DNA of 64,000 nt from Pseudoalteromonas luteoviolacea (GCF_000814765.1 NZ_JWIC01000003.1:395907-459906), one strand, 5' to 3'; counted from the first letter of the stretch, positions 41,001 to 49,242 are shown. A program made the numbers and translations. Notes: generated from the sequence alone by a model not told the origin.

Positions 41001-44000
41001 TGGCGCAAACACCTGCGCGACTTCTTGCGGCGTTTTATTGCTTATCAGTTGATCTTTGATCACCCCGGCACTGTGAATTATGCCTGTGATACCACCATGT
41101 TTGGCTTTGAGGCTTGCAAACAGGGCGTTGACGTCATCATGATTGGCAATATCTAATGATACATAGCTCAATCTTGAATGCTCGCCTCCAAGTGCATCAA
41201 GGTGTGATTGAATCGCATCACTGTGTGCACGGCGGCCAACAAACACAATATGTGCTTGTTGAGTATGTTGAATGATTTCTTTGGCAAAGGTTTGACCAAG
41301 CTGGCCAAGGCCGCCTGTTATGACATACACACCATCTTCTTTCCACGGCAAAGTGGTGGTGTCAACTTGCTGATAGGCTTGCAAGTCAAAGCTTAAAACC
41401 TGTCGCTGTCCTTGTTGGTAGCGTATGCAGGCGTCTTGTTTTTTTGCTTCATCCTCAACAAGGTGCTCAAAATTATTTGTATCATCAACGGCAATTAGCT
41501 GAGTCTCAATATTGCTGTATTCAATGGCGGCTGTTTTCAGTACACCATTGAGTGCAGATAAAAGTGAGGTTTGGTCTTTCACTACAACTTGAACAAGTAA
41601 CTTGCTCGGCGTCTTTTTGGTGATGGTGCCTTGCTGTAGTTCGAGCTGCTTAAAATAGCCGATAAGTCCATTTGTATAGGTTTCTAATTGCGCTTGAGTT
41701 TCAGTGGCTGTGCAGCTTAGACGCGTGCTTGATACCGAGTATATTTCCGGTAAGTCATCACCAAGCAATACAACTTGACGATGATATGTCGCAGGCTCAG
41801 TAGAAGTTAACGGCTTGTCTGCCCAGTTTGCAGTGTAATGGAGCAGTGCGGACGGTGCAGTGGATGATTGTGCAGTTGGTGTGTGTGGTACAGGTTCAAA
41901 CGCTTGCGTGTTTTGCTCGTTTGCGCTTGGACTATTAAAGTTGAGTGCAGCACTTGGCTCGCATTTTTCAGCTGATTTATGTGTACTTTTTTCTGGTAGC
42001 CAAAATGACGTTTTAGCGAACGGATAAGTGGGTAAACGTAATAGCGCTGGCGTTTGCTGTGCGTACAATAAAGGCCAATCGATGTCAGCACCAACAACCC
42101 AAAGCGCCAGCAACTTGTTCAAGTCGCCTTGTTCTATCCAACGCATAAAGTCACTGCTATCCAGTGCGCTTAAAATTTCTTTACCTTGTTTGACTTCTCC
42201 TTGCTTGTAGTGACCACGCGCCTTGTTTATAAATTGCGTCAGGCCATCTTGCACATCTGCAATGGTGCTTGCGGTAAATGCCATGCGATAGTCCATCTCT
42301 TCACGGGCGCTTTGTAGCGTGAAGGCAAGGCTAGTTAGGGCGCTGTCTTGTACGTTTTTGCGTGTCAGCCATGACTTCAAGGCGTGTGCTTTGTCATTGA
42401 GTGACTCTTTGCTTTTGGCGCTAAGCGTGATGATCACAGGCAGCGAAACGGTGTTTTGCTGCTGTATAGGCTGAGGCAAATATTCTTCAAGTACAACATG
42501 GGCGTTGGTGCCACTAAAGCTAAAGGAGCTCACCGCAGCACGGCGCTTTTGCCCGTTGTCGCTTTGCCATGCGATGGCTTCTTGGTTGACAAAAAATGGC
42601 GTGTTGTGCCAATTGATATGACTGTTGCCTTGCTCATAGTGAAGCGAGGCAGGAATAGTGCGGTGCTTCATGGCAAGTAGTGCTTTGATCACCCCTGCAA
42701 TGCCCGCTGCGGTTAGGCAGTGGCCGATGTTGGTTTTGACCGAGCCCAGCGCACAAAACTCGTTGCTGTCGGTGTGGGCTCTGAATGCGCGGGTCAGCGC
42801 CTGAAACTCAATGGGGTCGCCCAGTTTTGTGCCTGTACCATGGGCTTCTATCATTTGAATTGAGTCGGGTGCGATATCAAAGCGTGCGTAAATATCACGG
42901 TGCAATTGCTCTTGTGATAAAGAACTCGGTGCGGTGATCCCGCTGGTGGTGCCATCTTGATTGGTGGCAGAGCCTAGGATCACACCGTAAATGTGGTCGC
43001 CGTCGCGCTCGGCGTCTTCAAGTTTTTTCAGTACGAGCACACCTGCGCCTTCACCGGGCACAAAGCCATTAGCACGATCATCAAAGGTATAGCATGTACC
43101 ATCTGGGCTCAGCATGCCCGCTTTACCCGCATGAATGGAAAATTTAGGCGTGCATAAAGTAGCAACACCGCCGACTAGGGCGCTGCTGATCTCATTGTTG
43201 TTTAAAGCTTGGCACGCACTGTGAAGGGCAACCAAAGAGGACGAACACGCCGTGTCTATGGCAAGGGCTGGGCCTTTTAAATTTAAAAAGTAAGAAACAC
43301 GAGCTGGGATAACAGATCCTGCATTGCCCCAAAACACTTGTGCGGGCGCATCTTCTTCGGCCAAGCCAGCATAATCACTTTGCGCACAGCCCAAGTATAC
43401 GCCGACATTTTGACCCGCAACTTTGGTGATCATATTGGCATCTTCTAATGCTTTATACGCTTCTTGCAAAAAGAGTCTTTGCTGTGGGTCCATGTACATG
43501 GCTTCTTGCGGCGTAATTGAGAAAAAGGGCGCGTCGAAGAGGCTGATGTCATTCAGCAAGCTGGCGTATTTGCTCCAGCTTTGCTGATTGTCAGTAAGGC
43601 GTGATAAATCCCATCGTGTTTGTGCTTTGACCGAGGTGTGTTTTTCCGCCAGCATGCTCCAAAACTCTTCGAGGTTGTCTGCATCACCAAATTGACCGCT
43701 CATGCCCACAATGGCGATTTTACCTCTGTGAGTAGGTGCTTGTGTTGTTAAGTTTTCTTGCTCTGCTTGCACCACTTTGCTGTGTGAGCTGTGCTTGCGC
43801 AAGTTGTGCGTACTATCAGGACTTGGCTGCGCTTCAACCGCTTGTTCAGATGCGTTGCTGTCGCTTTGTGCTGGCATTACCGCTACTACCTGCTCTTTAT
43901 GTTCTGCGATGATATAAGCACTCAATGTGTCAATTGATGGGTAATCAAATAGCAAGGTTGCTGGCAAGTTTACGTTAAACTTGGCATTGATCTCATCCAG

Positions 44001-47000
44001 CATTTGAATGGCTAAAATAGAGTCTACCCCGTAGTCTGCAAATGACTCATCTGCGTCTAATTCGTTAGGAGCCATGTCTAGGGCGGCACTTGCAATGTCA
44101 AATAGCGCATTGTGGACAAATTCAGTCAGCACAGAGGGATCTGTATTGTGTTGTGGTTGTTGTATTGATGTACTGCTCATACTCTGTGTTGCTTTGGGGT
44201 TGTCTCTTTTGTCTTTGTTCTTGGTGTGTGTTGGCGTTTTTGCTTGTAAAGAAAAGCCATCGCTCTGGGCGCAAAAAACTTGCTGAGGAGTGCTTGCATC
44301 GCCAGCGGCAAAGGCGTTTTCAAATCCAGTTTCATAAAGGGCTTGTTGCCAGTTTTCGATAGACAACATCGGCGAGCCTGCTAAGCGCAAGTGCGTATCT
44401 TGGCTTAGCCACCATCCTTCTAATAAGCCGAATGTCAGGTGTGTAAATAAGGAGGTGTGTACCACTTCATTGATAAGTAAAACACCGCCTTGCTTTAAGC
44501 AAGCTTTGGCATTTTGCAGGGTGTTTTTAATATCCGCAGTGGCGTGTAGAACGTTAGTGGCAATCACCACATCATAGCTGCCGATATCAATATTTTGACC
44601 TGCAAGAGGCTTGCTGATATCTAGGTATTTGGTATCAACAAATGGGTAATCAGTTTGATACTGCGCCTTGGCATGGTTAAAAAATGCTTTAGATAAGTCG
44701 GTATAGGCGTATTCTTCGACTTGCCACGGTTTAAGCGCTGGTAAAACCGAGCGGGTCGTGCCGCCAGTACCTGCGCCAATTTCAAGCACGCGTATTGATT
44801 CCAAGTTGGCTGTCGCCAAGTAGGTTTGCAGCTGCTCAATCAACACCGCATTTGCATAATCCGCAACCGGATTATTTTGATAAACCGCTTCGACTAAGGC
44901 CATAGATGCATTAGGAAAGAGCGCATCTGTGGCTTTGATCTCGCCATTTAAAATGGCAGGCAAATTCGCCAAACAATTATCTAGTAGATTCTCTGATGGG
45001 GTTGAAGTATGGGTTGCTTCAACAGGTTGAATAACGCCATTTTGCATTAGCTGGTGCGCCTCTAAATAGCGCTCGGTCTCTGTCCACCACTTACGGAAGT
45101 ACTCAGGCAAAATGGCAAGGGCTTGTTCACGCTGGGCTGGGTGTTGCCAGCCAGCTTGGTGGAGCGCCGCGCAAAGTTGGTGTAGGTCAACCTGCGCTTT
45201 GCTATCTTGCTTAGGCGCTTGATATTTAGAGTTTTGCTTGGCGAGTGCGTGCTGCGCGCCTTGTGCACTAAAGCTCCGTAACTTAAAGGTATCGGTTAGT
45301 GCGGCTTGTGTGATTTTAAGCACGCCCGCTTGCGTTAAGTTTGAGCCCATCAAGTTGGCTAGTGCTTGCATGCCTTGTTCTGCCTCGATAGAGCCAATGC
45401 CCATAGCCGTCATTTTCTTTTGGTAGTACTCGTCTTGGACGACGCCCACAGAGCCCCAGTATCCCCAATTGATGATTTTAACTGGGCACTTATGTTGGTA
45501 AGTGCGAGCAAGTGAATCTAGATATACACACCCTGCGGCATAGTTACTTTGCCCCGCTGCAGGAGAAAACGACTGCATGGATGAAAAGAACAAGAAAAAG
45601 TCTAAATCTGCTTGGCTGAATACTTCCAGCGCGACTTCTCCGGTTTGCTGTTTGGCGTGATAGCTGCGGTTAAATTGCGCTTCCCCCATGTTTGTCAGCG
45701 TTTGGTCTTCTAGGTGTAAAATTGAATGCACCACACCATTTAAACTGCCAAATTGACGGGTGATGTCTTGATATGCACTTTCCATCGCATCTTTGTCACT
45801 GGCATCACATTGAATGTATACAGGGGCTTTACCAAGCTTTGCTAAGCGGTCAATATCGCTTTGAATGTCAGCATTTAGTTCACGGCGGCCAAGCCAGATG
45901 ATTTGCGCATCGTGGTGCTTTATCATCCATTCGCTCCATACTTGGCCAAGACCGCCAGCCCCGCCCTGTACGAGATAGGTGCCTTGTTTTTGCAGACTCG
46001 CCTTGTTAGCTGTCGCATCTAGATAGGTGTGCTGCGCCAGCTCAAAGCTAAAGTATTGCCCGGTGCGATGCGCATATAAACCCGCAGGTAACAACGTAAA
46101 TTCACTTGGGATTGAGTCTAGTTGCTCTGCATCTATGATGCGCACCGTCCAGCTTGGGTATTCCTGTGCAACACTTTGCAGTAGGCCAATTAGGCCAGCA
46201 CCTTCACAGTTAACTTGTTCATTTTGGCCAAAAACGGCTTGTGTTTGTTTTGTCACTAAGGTGATTGATAGTGGCTTGCCATCAAACCCGTCTGCCAACA
46301 TACGCTTGAGTTGTTGGAATAAAGCCAGTGGCTGTGCGTACTCATCTTGTGCCAGCCAAACCAGCTGATTGGTGTCATTACTCTCTGTTAACCAATCTGG
46401 TTTTAATGCCTGTGGCCCAAAATAAGCTGCGTGCGGTTCAGGAGACGTTGCAAAGTCGGGTGTGACTGCTTGCCAGCAAGGTGTGAGCGTGAGCAAGTCT
46501 TGTGTGCTTGGTTTGACAGCATCTAATGATACTTTTCGAGTTGAAAAGCCTTTAATACCCATAAGTAAATTGCCATCGAGATCACAAATATCCAAATCAA
46601 ACTTTTGTGTGTTATCTGTATCGGTGCTTGTTTGCGTTGCTTTGACCCAGACTTCAGTGTGCTGTGCAGCACTTAATTGTTGTGCGTTGTAAAAACATAC
46701 TTGCTCGGTGGCAAATGGCAGGGCTGCGTGTGATTGGTCGGCAAATATGATTAAGGATTGCAACGCCGCATCGACGAGGGCTGGTGATAGGCCAAAGCCT
46801 TGGCTACACGATGATGGTACGGCCACTTTGGCGGTTGCTGTTGTACCTTGTTTACTTAACTGCTGTAGGCCTTGAAAGCGGGTGCCGTAGTCTATGCCCA
46901 TGTTTTTAAACGTGGCGTAAGCGTCACTCGGGGTAAGCAGCTGATCAGACTCGGTGGTTAATTCAAATAAGGTGACGGGCGCGCTGTGCTGTGACACTTG

Positions 47001-49169
47001 CACTTGTCCTGAGGCACAGACTTGTTGTTCGCCTTCGTGCTTTTGCCACACTTCAAATTGCATTGCACTATCTGACTGCCAAAGGGATACATAAACAGTG
47101 TTTTGCTCAGTGGATGTCCCTTGTTCAATGCTTATAGGGCGTAGCCATTTGACGTTTTCGATTTGAATGGCATGGGACGCATCTAAATTGTGGGATAATG
47201 CGATGGCTGCACGGGCCATTTCTAACGTGCAAACCCCTGGTAATAGGCGCTCGCCATTGATTTGGTGGTCAGCCAAAAAGAATTCGTCGCCAGTAAAAGT
47301 CGAGCTAAATAGCAATTCATCAAAAGCAGGTAGTGCTTTATGCAGGAGTGGATGTAAAACCTCGGTTGTTGGCGCATCTTTTTTTGAGGTTATCCAGTAT
47401 GGCTTTGGATTAAACGGGTAACCGGGCAGGGCAAGTCGCTGTGGTTTAGCATCAGGATAAAGTGCTGACCAATCAACAGTCGCACCTGATAGCCATTGGC
47501 TTAGTGCATCTGAGGCGTTTTGATTATCTGCTGTTATACAGGTACTCGCGTTGTCTTTATCTGCTTTACCTTGCTGCCAAGCGCCGTTTTTACCTTCAAT
47601 AAACAAGTTAAGCTGTTTTGTTACTTCTGCCATTGAGCGGGCACTAAAAGCCAAGCGTTGGCTCATGCTTTCGCGGCCAACTTGTAGGGTAAATGCCAAA
47701 TCGGCCAAGCTATCATCAGTTAAGTTTTGCGCTTCAATAAAGGCTTTGAGCGCTTTGGCGCGCGTCATTAAGGCCTCAGGCTTTTTGGCGGAGAGCACAA
47801 TCACGGCTGGCGTATCTAAACTAACGGTATTTGCTATTTGAGCTGGTGGTGATTGCAAAATCACATGGGCGTTTACCCCTGCAAAGCCAAATGATGAAAT
47901 ACCAGCAAGCACATGCTTTTGCGCTAAGGGGACACAGTCAGTTGCTAAGGCAAATGGTGATTTATCCAGCGTGATTTTGGGATTTAATGTCTCGAAGTTT
48001 TGTAGCGGCGGTACTTGTTGGTGTTTAAAACTCAAGAGGACCTTGATGATACCCGCTATGCCTGCAGCGGACTCCAAGTGACCGATATTGGTTTTGACTG
48101 TACTGAGATAACAAGTAGAGTCTCCGTCTGACTTTTTAGATTTGGTGGCACGAAAAGCGCGTTTTAGACCCTGAATTTCGATTGGGTCGCCAAGTCGAGT
48201 GCCTGTCCCATGTAGCTCAATGTAAGATAAATCATCACTGTGGATCCCCGCATTGTCGATGGCCTCTTGAATGACACGAGATTGCGAAAAAGGACTGGGT
48301 GAGGTGAGGGTATTGGTGTGACCTGAATGACCGACACTGCTGCCTTTGACCACGCCATACACTGTAAGGTTTTCTTTTAAAGCGCGCTCTAATGGCATCA
48401 GCAGTACCATGCCCACGCCTTCGCCACGCACATAGCCATCGGCGTTGGCATCTAGCGTTTTGCAGTGCCCATTTGGTGATAATACTCCGAGCTTACTGAA
48501 TGACACATAGCGACTTTTGGTGATAAGCAGGTTAACACCGCCAACTAAGGCTGCGTTGATCTCTCCGGCATTAAAGTCGTTCATGGCTTTGTGCAATGCA
48601 ACCAAAGACGATGAACACGCGGTATCGACGGTCTCGCTGGGGCCTTGGAAATTAAAATAATGGGAGATGCGATTGGCAAAAACCCCAGTCGACATGCCCG
48701 TTAAAAAATGCGGGTCGATATTGCCCGTGGCAAGCTCTTGATAATCGGTATTACTACAACCTAAGTACACACCCGTTTTGGTATTTTTGAAGGTGCTTGG
48801 AGACAAACCCGCATCTTCAAAACATTGCCACGCCAGCTCCATGCTCAGGCGTTGTTGTGGGTCCATGCTTTGCGCTTCTTTGGGGGATATGGCAAAAAAT
48901 CCGGCATCAAAACCGTCAATATTGTCGATAAATCCGCCCCATTTACTCACGATTTTTTGTTCGTCTTTTTTCGGAGCTGGGTCAAAGTCATCTTGCCATC
49001 GAAAGCGCGCCGCAGGGATCTCACTGATACTACTTACTTTGTTTGCTAAGTTGTGCCAAAACTGCTCTTTGTTGCTGGCGCCGGGAAAGCGTAGCGATAT
49101 ACCAACAATGGCAATCTCTTGTTGAGCTGATGTGTGTTTGTTAGCCGTAGTATCTTGCTTGTTTTTCAT
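29064..49169 (-). CDS. trans-AT PKS-NRPS hybrid megasynthase, five modules, reductive release
   Basis: One 6701-residue protein. Module 1 (17-1740): KS (Cys ~185 in TACSSS), DH (HxxxGxxxxP ~635, DxxxQ later), KR ~1061-1256, C-methyltransferase (EIGAGTGG ~1463), ACP (GVDSI ~1715). Module 2: KS 1814-2226, KR ~2611, ACP (GFDSI ~2908). Module 3: C 2974-3403 (HHLIIDG ~3111), A 3421-3923, PCP (GGDSL ~3980). Module 4: KS 4046-4466 (NCSSS), KR ~4811, ACP ~5098. Module 5: KS 5167-5583 (TTCSSS), KR ~5941, ACP ~6238. It ends in an SDR-type reductase (GATGFLG ~6322, later YGQSKW) that would free an aldehyde or alcohol. No AT domain is present; a free AT and a PfaD-type ER are in the operon. There is no loading module, so the starter source is unknown. 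A-domain residues match the Thr code. ATG 49169 chosen over the upstream TTG. All catalytic residues seen look intact. Confidence 0.93.
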   Translation of the reverse strand: MKNKQDTTANKHTSAQQEIAIVGISLRFPGASNKEQFWHNLANKVSSISEIPAARFRWQDDFDPAPKKDEQKIVSKWGGFIDNIDGFDAGFFAISPKEAQSMDPQQRLSMELAWQCFEDAGLSPSTFKNTKTGVYLGCSNTDYQELATGNIDPHFLTGMSTGVFANRISHYFNFQGPSETVDTACSSSLVALHKAMNDFNAGEINAALVGGVNLLITKSRYVSFSKLGVLSPNGHCKTLDANADGYVRGEGVGMVLLMPLERALKENLTVYGVVKGSSVGHSGHTNTLTSPSPFSQSRVIQEAIDNAGIHSDDLSYIELHGTGTRLGDPIEIQGLKRAFRATKSKKSDGDSTCYLSTVKTNIGHLESAAGIAGIIKVLLSFKHQQVPPLQNFETLNPKITLDKSPFALATDCVPLAQKHVLAGISSFGFAGVNAHVILQSPPAQIANTVSLDTPAVIVLSAKKPEALMTRAKALKAFIEAQNLTDDSLADLAFTLQVGRESMSQRLAFSARSMAEVTKQLNLFIEGKNGAWQQGKADKDNASTCITADNQNASDALSQWLSGATVDWSALYPDAKPQRLALPGYPFNPKPYWITSKKDAPTTEVLHPLLHKALPAFDELLFSSTFTGDEFFLADHQINGERLLPGVCTLEMARAAIALSHNLDASHAIQIENVKWLRPISIEQGTSTEQNTVYVSLWQSDSAMQFEVWQKHEGEQQVCASGQVQVSQHSAPVTLFELTTESDQLLTPSDAYATFKNMGIDYGTRFQGLQQLSKQGTTATAKVAVPSSCSQGFGLSPALVDAALQSLIIFADQSHAALPFATEQVCFYNAQQLSAAQHTEVWVKATQTSTDTDNTQKFDLDICDLDGNLLMGIKGFSTRKVSLDAVKPSTQDLLTLTPCWQAVTPDFATSPEPHAAYFGPQALKPDWLTESNDTNQLVWLAQDEYAQPLALFQQLKRMLADGFDGKPLSITLVTKQTQAVFGQNEQVNCEGAGLIGLLQSVAQEYPSWTVRIIDAEQLDSIPSEFTLLPAGLYAHRTGQYFSFELAQHTYLDATANKASLQKQGTYLVQGGAGGLGQVWSEWMIKHHDAQIIWLGRRELNADIQSDIDRLAKLGKAPVYIQCDASDKDAMESAYQDITRQFGSLNGVVHSILHLEDQTLTNMGEAQFNRSYHAKQQTGEVALEVFSQADLDFFLFFSSMQSFSPAAGQSNYAAGCVYLDSLARTYQHKCPVKIINWGYWGSVGVVQDEYYQKKMTAMGIGSIEAEQGMQALANLMGSNLTQAGVLKITQAALTDTFKLRSFSAQGAQHALAKQNSKYQAPKQDSKAQVDLHQLCAALHQAGWQHPAQREQALAILPEYFRKWWTETERYLEAHQLMQNGVIQPVEATHTSTPSENLLDNCLANLPAILNGEIKATDALFPNASMALVEAVYQNNPVADYANAVLIEQLQTYLATANLESIRVLEIGAGTGGTTRSVLPALKPWQVEEYAYTDLSKAFFNHAKAQYQTDYPFVDTKYLDISKPLAGQNIDIGSYDVVIATNVLHATADIKNTLQNAKACLKQGGVLLINEVVHTSLFTHLTFGLLEGWWLSQDTHLRLAGSPMLSIENWQQALYETGFENAFAAGDASTPQQVFCAQSDGFSLQAKTPTHTKNKDKRDNPKATQSMSSTSIQQPQHNTDPSVLTEFVHNALFDIASAALDMAPNELDADESFADYGVDSILAIQMLDEINAKFNVNLPATLLFDYPSIDTLSAYIIAEHKEQVVAVMPAQSDSNASEQAVEAQPSPDSTHNLRKHSSHSKVVQAEQENLTTQAPTHRGKIAIVGMSGQFGDADNLEEFWSMLAEKHTSVKAQTRWDLSRLTDNQQSWSKYASLLNDISLFDAPFFSITPQEAMYMDPQQRLFLQEAYKALEDANMITKVAGQNVGVYLGCAQSDYAGLAEEDAPAQVFWGNAGSVIPARVSYFLNLKGPALAIDTACSSSLVALHSACQALNNNEISSALVGGVATLCTPKFSIHAGKAGMLSPDGTCYTFDDRANGFVPGEGAGVLVLKKLEDAERDGDHIYGVILGSATNQDGTTSGITAPSSLSQEQLHRDIYARFDIAPDSIQMIEAHGTGTKLGDPIEFQALTRAFRAHTDSNEFCALGSVKTNIGHCLTAAGIAGVIKALLAMKHRTIPASLHYEQGNSHINWHNTPFFVNQEAIAWQSDNGQKRRAAVSSFSFSGTNAHVVLEEYLPQPIQQQNTVSLPVIITLSAKSKESLNDKAHALKSWLTRKNVQDSALTSLAFTLQSAREEMDYRMAFTASTIADVQDGLTQFINKARGHYKQGEVKQGKEILSALDSSDFMRWIEQGDLNKLLALWVVGADIDWPLLYAQQTPALLRLPTYPFAKTSFWLPEKSTHKSAEKCEPSAALNFNSPSANEQNTQAFEPVPHTPTAQSSTAPSALLHYTANWADKPLTSTEPATYHRQVVLLGDDLPEIYSVSSTRLSCTATETQAQLETYTNGLIGYFKQLELQQGTITKKTPSKLLVQVVVKDQTSLLSALNGVLKTAAIEYSNIETQLIAVDDTNNFEHLVEDEAKKQDACIRYQQGQRQVLSFDLQAYQQVDTTTLPWKEDGVYVITGGLGQLGQTFAKEIIQHTQQAHIVFVGRRAHSDAIQSHLDALGGEHSRLSYVSLDIANHDDVNALFASLKAKHGGITGIIHSAGVIKDQLISNKTPQEVAQVFAPKVAGLIALDEASKTCDLDFFVCFSSIAGVFGNMGQADYACANAFMDRFMAARQTQVSQGMRSGLSLSINWPLWSEGGMQVDSLTTSILQSQGIEVMPNEAGIDAFYRIFTLHNIPTQHCFLYGDASKLTQLWHRPSTTTERINTGSIEGGKSHAQIRDHVKSIITDITRIDVQDLDDEVDFKDMGFDSIMLMSVVQRLESDTFLNIETLPPALLFEISTINELCDYLAAHQLPTQVDEPLAQSTPASANLHGPMPLSKAQQGLWLLHKQNPQLSTYHVPMVFEVNDLNVDCMQAALNWLSQKHPILSVQLAEVEGLPQQKITGLTPTLVQNHTPVSSKSALIDLIQADIKLPFAMTQSHSAHSPLLWRATHWQINGQLDVMVLVFHHLIIDGVSATLLLEQLWQTYHALVANEPLEQAQPDTGFFTYLEWEKQMLNSEQSTQLTHYWQTQLQGVESELVLAGKQEKQHANKQAKRLELAMNSNQVQRIHQFCSRNKINPAAFFLSAFQTLLSAKTQRGDFTLGVPVLHRPTSDMANSLGLFVNQLPLRASVNQSHSFSQLALQNQHQLGELIKHSGYPFAEIVRATGAKRAMHSHPIFQIGFAYHNFLKPDWVESNQDLVNAIWPECVQEPELDLSLEVTPLSHSFKVAFKFDETVYPSAIIDALAKDYATLIDDVMFAGEQALGSLPVFINVQTQPAAQPTLVDLFEAQAATHPERIAVCFGMQSINYRQLNDKANQFANTLLNHPEFKQGTENLIALCAKPSIELIVAILGILKSGAAYVPLDPNSPAARIQHILEDAKPSMLVLGTEMQHAGAYQHHQVINLQAALATTVQVANINHASASNLAYIIYTSGSTGKPKGVLVEHHNVCSLFNNTQSLFGFNEQDTWCLFHSYAFDFSVWEIWGALLHGGKLLIPDELTRKESVRFAKFVIDNQVTILNQTPSAFYPLMDSLLASPHNALRKVIFGGEALDVSKLAPWFEQAQPHAELVNMYGITETTVHVTEVTINASMAYDVQARSIIGRALPGYEVLLLDEQFKPVQAGQVGEIFVAGCGVTRGYHNQPALTDARFITHSAGKRLYRSGDLARFNESGLLEYMGRADDQVQIRGHRIELGEVQHALQSLSYITDAYVTSAQKQRGQVLVAYIIAPDAPSTAKIRTDLLSKLPEYMIPAYFVLVPHFPITSNGKIDKQALSKQLPFVPSHTAMLDTKSNASTLTATPKLTDQSALKAAVTQIWQQVLEVDHIASNVPFFEAGGDSLLANVLTAKFKSQLDVEFPLTQIFQSSTIDAMTDFIAQAQSTHTQAPAQEITSDAANSNSHNQDNSTQDIALIGLSCQYPDSQNHTEFWDNLVNEKDLLKRLSESTEQGDITWLDSWVEGQDQFDPEFFNISEKNAKTMSYSQRQLLLHAWKAIEDAGYCAENMPNTGVYVSSSGADNPDLNLQDKFKDGQFILNAQDYVASTINQPGTLPTTISYHLGFTGPSLFVHSNCSSSMSAISLACSALKAGEIDYAIVGAACLYPQRYTGYEYEKGLNFAGDARCKVFDEQADGMIGGSGVSVIVLKRADDAVNDADNIYSLIRGIKVNNDGKDKAGFFAPGTKGQMHVIEQTLKASDISPASISYVEAHGTGTALGDPIEFSSLQQVYQQYSGDKQFCGLGAVKSNLGHTDTLAGLTGLIKTSLALYHKKLPASLHYNNANPHVDLANSPFYVVDSTRDWHTPLLPRRAAVSSFGIGGTNAHAVLEEANDIEHHELESQLINTPAIIVLSAHTQAVLDKQVAQLHDYLAANNLTEQDLRRLAYTLQTGRTVMSIRTGFVVSSIAELKSKLAEYVPTATTKPTHSIDLERALKLLDHQEILAHWVETGFTNWDFIYQGAKLPKLSLPTYPFALKTIVLGDAQTVQVPKVGDDEQAKVTLKAPVWVKEAQTANQAHVTAAHAENHLVLCNCTASTQFSELPDTQIHTLHSEHFAIEQKIADYGFQLVELIKHLAKAKKQIILQLVIGDTASADTQANLYTCFHALLKTASLEHKTLQTQLSVLDTEVIDSEVAKMLRAEQSGFDAKFVRYTKGEREVLTYQAITPAEPKMPFKANGVYLITGGFGGIGQHFIKAISAQPFNKTIVVAGRKPQSHPEVQKQLVALSTSNTQLQYQSVDVSHKMNVLLMVRDILAKHGSLCGVIHAAGIVKDTLLSKKDKHSFSQVLAPKVSGVVALDEATQDLALDFFVCFSGLSGVNGALTQVDYATANAFLDSYMHYRTGLQQRGERQGMSASIDWPYWQDGGMKINPDFKDLLAQTGFTPMPTRTGIDAFYSALQHPQTLVEYTKTAQPANASSTPNAHQFDNIEALTAELKTGLSGIAADILGVDANELDPDTDLGDFGADSIAFITFINQVNAKYQLTLSPSVLFMHSTLNSILTHILDEHSDKLVGNNSDHTELQKTQVTEQKNEMDDRIAIIGISAQFPQANNIDAFWQNLANQTDCVTEFDWASENTDTRSQQPLPKDINWLGRLERNQRFDPLFFNIAPAESDRIKLQESLLMSHVWQCIEDAGYDPKSLAGTNTGLFIGCQAGYHEGLITSSAYAPNRMSYFLDLHGPSEGVDTTCSSSLVAIHKAVQAIQNGECDQAIVGGVNVIDSPSASIAMHNIGALSPTGRCRTFSADADGIVRGEGVGMIFIKKLSESERDKDHIYGTILGSAINHGGKSQGFTVPNAKAQTRLLDKAWQDAGVDPSTLSYIECHGTGTSLGDPVELDALKTAYKKISAATSNAQTCALGSVKSNIGHLEIAAGIAGVIKVLLQLKHQTLVPSLHVDELNPYLGLEHSPFKVQTEMTPWQSEQPRRAGVSSFGISGVNAHIVLEEYSKQPVVEATAADTESAIVLSATSQSALEAKVKAFNAYLEQQPTVPFESLVYTLQLGRTAHKYRTGWTVSSVAALKQKLSTELESNTLMIKKVPSTKAEAITDNDVLKLAHNPAALLRFWLEGHTINWSALYKTPVQKVSLPSTPFLNTKPPAAPWLLLENQWQAMPLSCPLDWQAQLQPLLANKKGLIVAKDKQSAEPLRAKLNGCDVDIVHFSELETFVFNQDTLPSFVYFIAEQAETKPANIKPLYEFIQAIAKFDKHAMQMFYALPNSQINSSYEDISALLRSYTMRNPAHVWSLIEFADNGSEWAEKLLQELVCPSLNNDVIQPNQVKYQDQSRFGLALHKAALPANNSALCANNFKQHGVYLIAGALGELGMALCEQLLTQFNATLILLGRRKEAQCIDSLNQLKISQQGQVHYLSADVACEQSLQEVQKYMDQHSLQLNGILHLGTAFKEDENNWADFEQAMQVKVQGSINLDKVFAHTDLDLFVMFSSMAVFGSLNHLSYSYGNGFQNAFAHARQQQVLAGERHGKSLAINWGYWHSDDPVKSIENGFAEKKGYQLITMPEAFSLMQHLLSNEVTNMGALLSASPDKIYQNISRIMSREVAPADTVTHLSDTKIEVVNSADIRGAVIQIVSNVIGISTDELDLECDLYEYGFDSISLLKTFQQLKEQLNIELQADAFKNMNTIAAFIEDIEKLYAVQQTDSQSEDSQQKPDFILDAGFTPTANTTGLTKAYEGDVKSVLLTGATGFLGSHILQQLMDETDATIYCIVRASSLNEAKQRIDKAAKSYQLSPDMSRIVPMLGDMEKPQLGLSDDDWQSLCEHVQHIVHTASYVNHIQPYFAFKKSVAGTNQLLQMATTKSLKMMHFVSSTTASTQVKNSHFSVNPIEDFIDVTDAELICSGYGQSKWVQEENIRQASECGVPYTIYRFAQISGSSQTGIGNTDDIFHRILKMMMRTTVQPSDVPYLLDIIPVDKAAAAIVLGMNDEQKRNTVFHVANKTPLPVTQFYDMAKNQGLHFEQGEKHAFIESCKHYIEHATEGNIQVIMDGLLTQRPGYDEYLFEAYLMPMAPYDKDNYLALVDQYQVGLDDWEALFNTYFKQWRADPHYQVIWQAAELPSH

Positions 49170-49216
49170 GGTTTGTCTCAGTAAAACGGGTGTAACTAAT
49201 AATGTGCAAAGCAAAG

Positions 49217-49242
49217 GCCCTAAATCACCCTTGATTTAGGGC
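49217..49242 (-). promoter_or_regulatory. Perfect 11-bp hairpin between carbamoyltransferase and megasynthase genes
   Basis: GCCCTAAATCA and TGATTTAGGGC pair perfectly around a 4-nt loop, in the 81-nt gap between two genes of the same operon. On the minus strand it is followed by CTTTGCTTTG rather than a T-run, so it is more likely a partial terminator or mRNA processing/stability element than a full stop. Confidence 0.6.

Noticed and set aside
29064..49169. Many 60-130 codon plus-strand frames inside the megasynthase
   Set aside because: All are antisense shadows of conserved KS, KR, C and A domain sequence, with no ribosome binding sites.
29064..49169. KS3 as inactive because its motif is NCSSS instead of TACSSS
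   Set aside because: The Cys and the two downstream His motifs (HGTGT and SNLGH) are all present, so it should be active.
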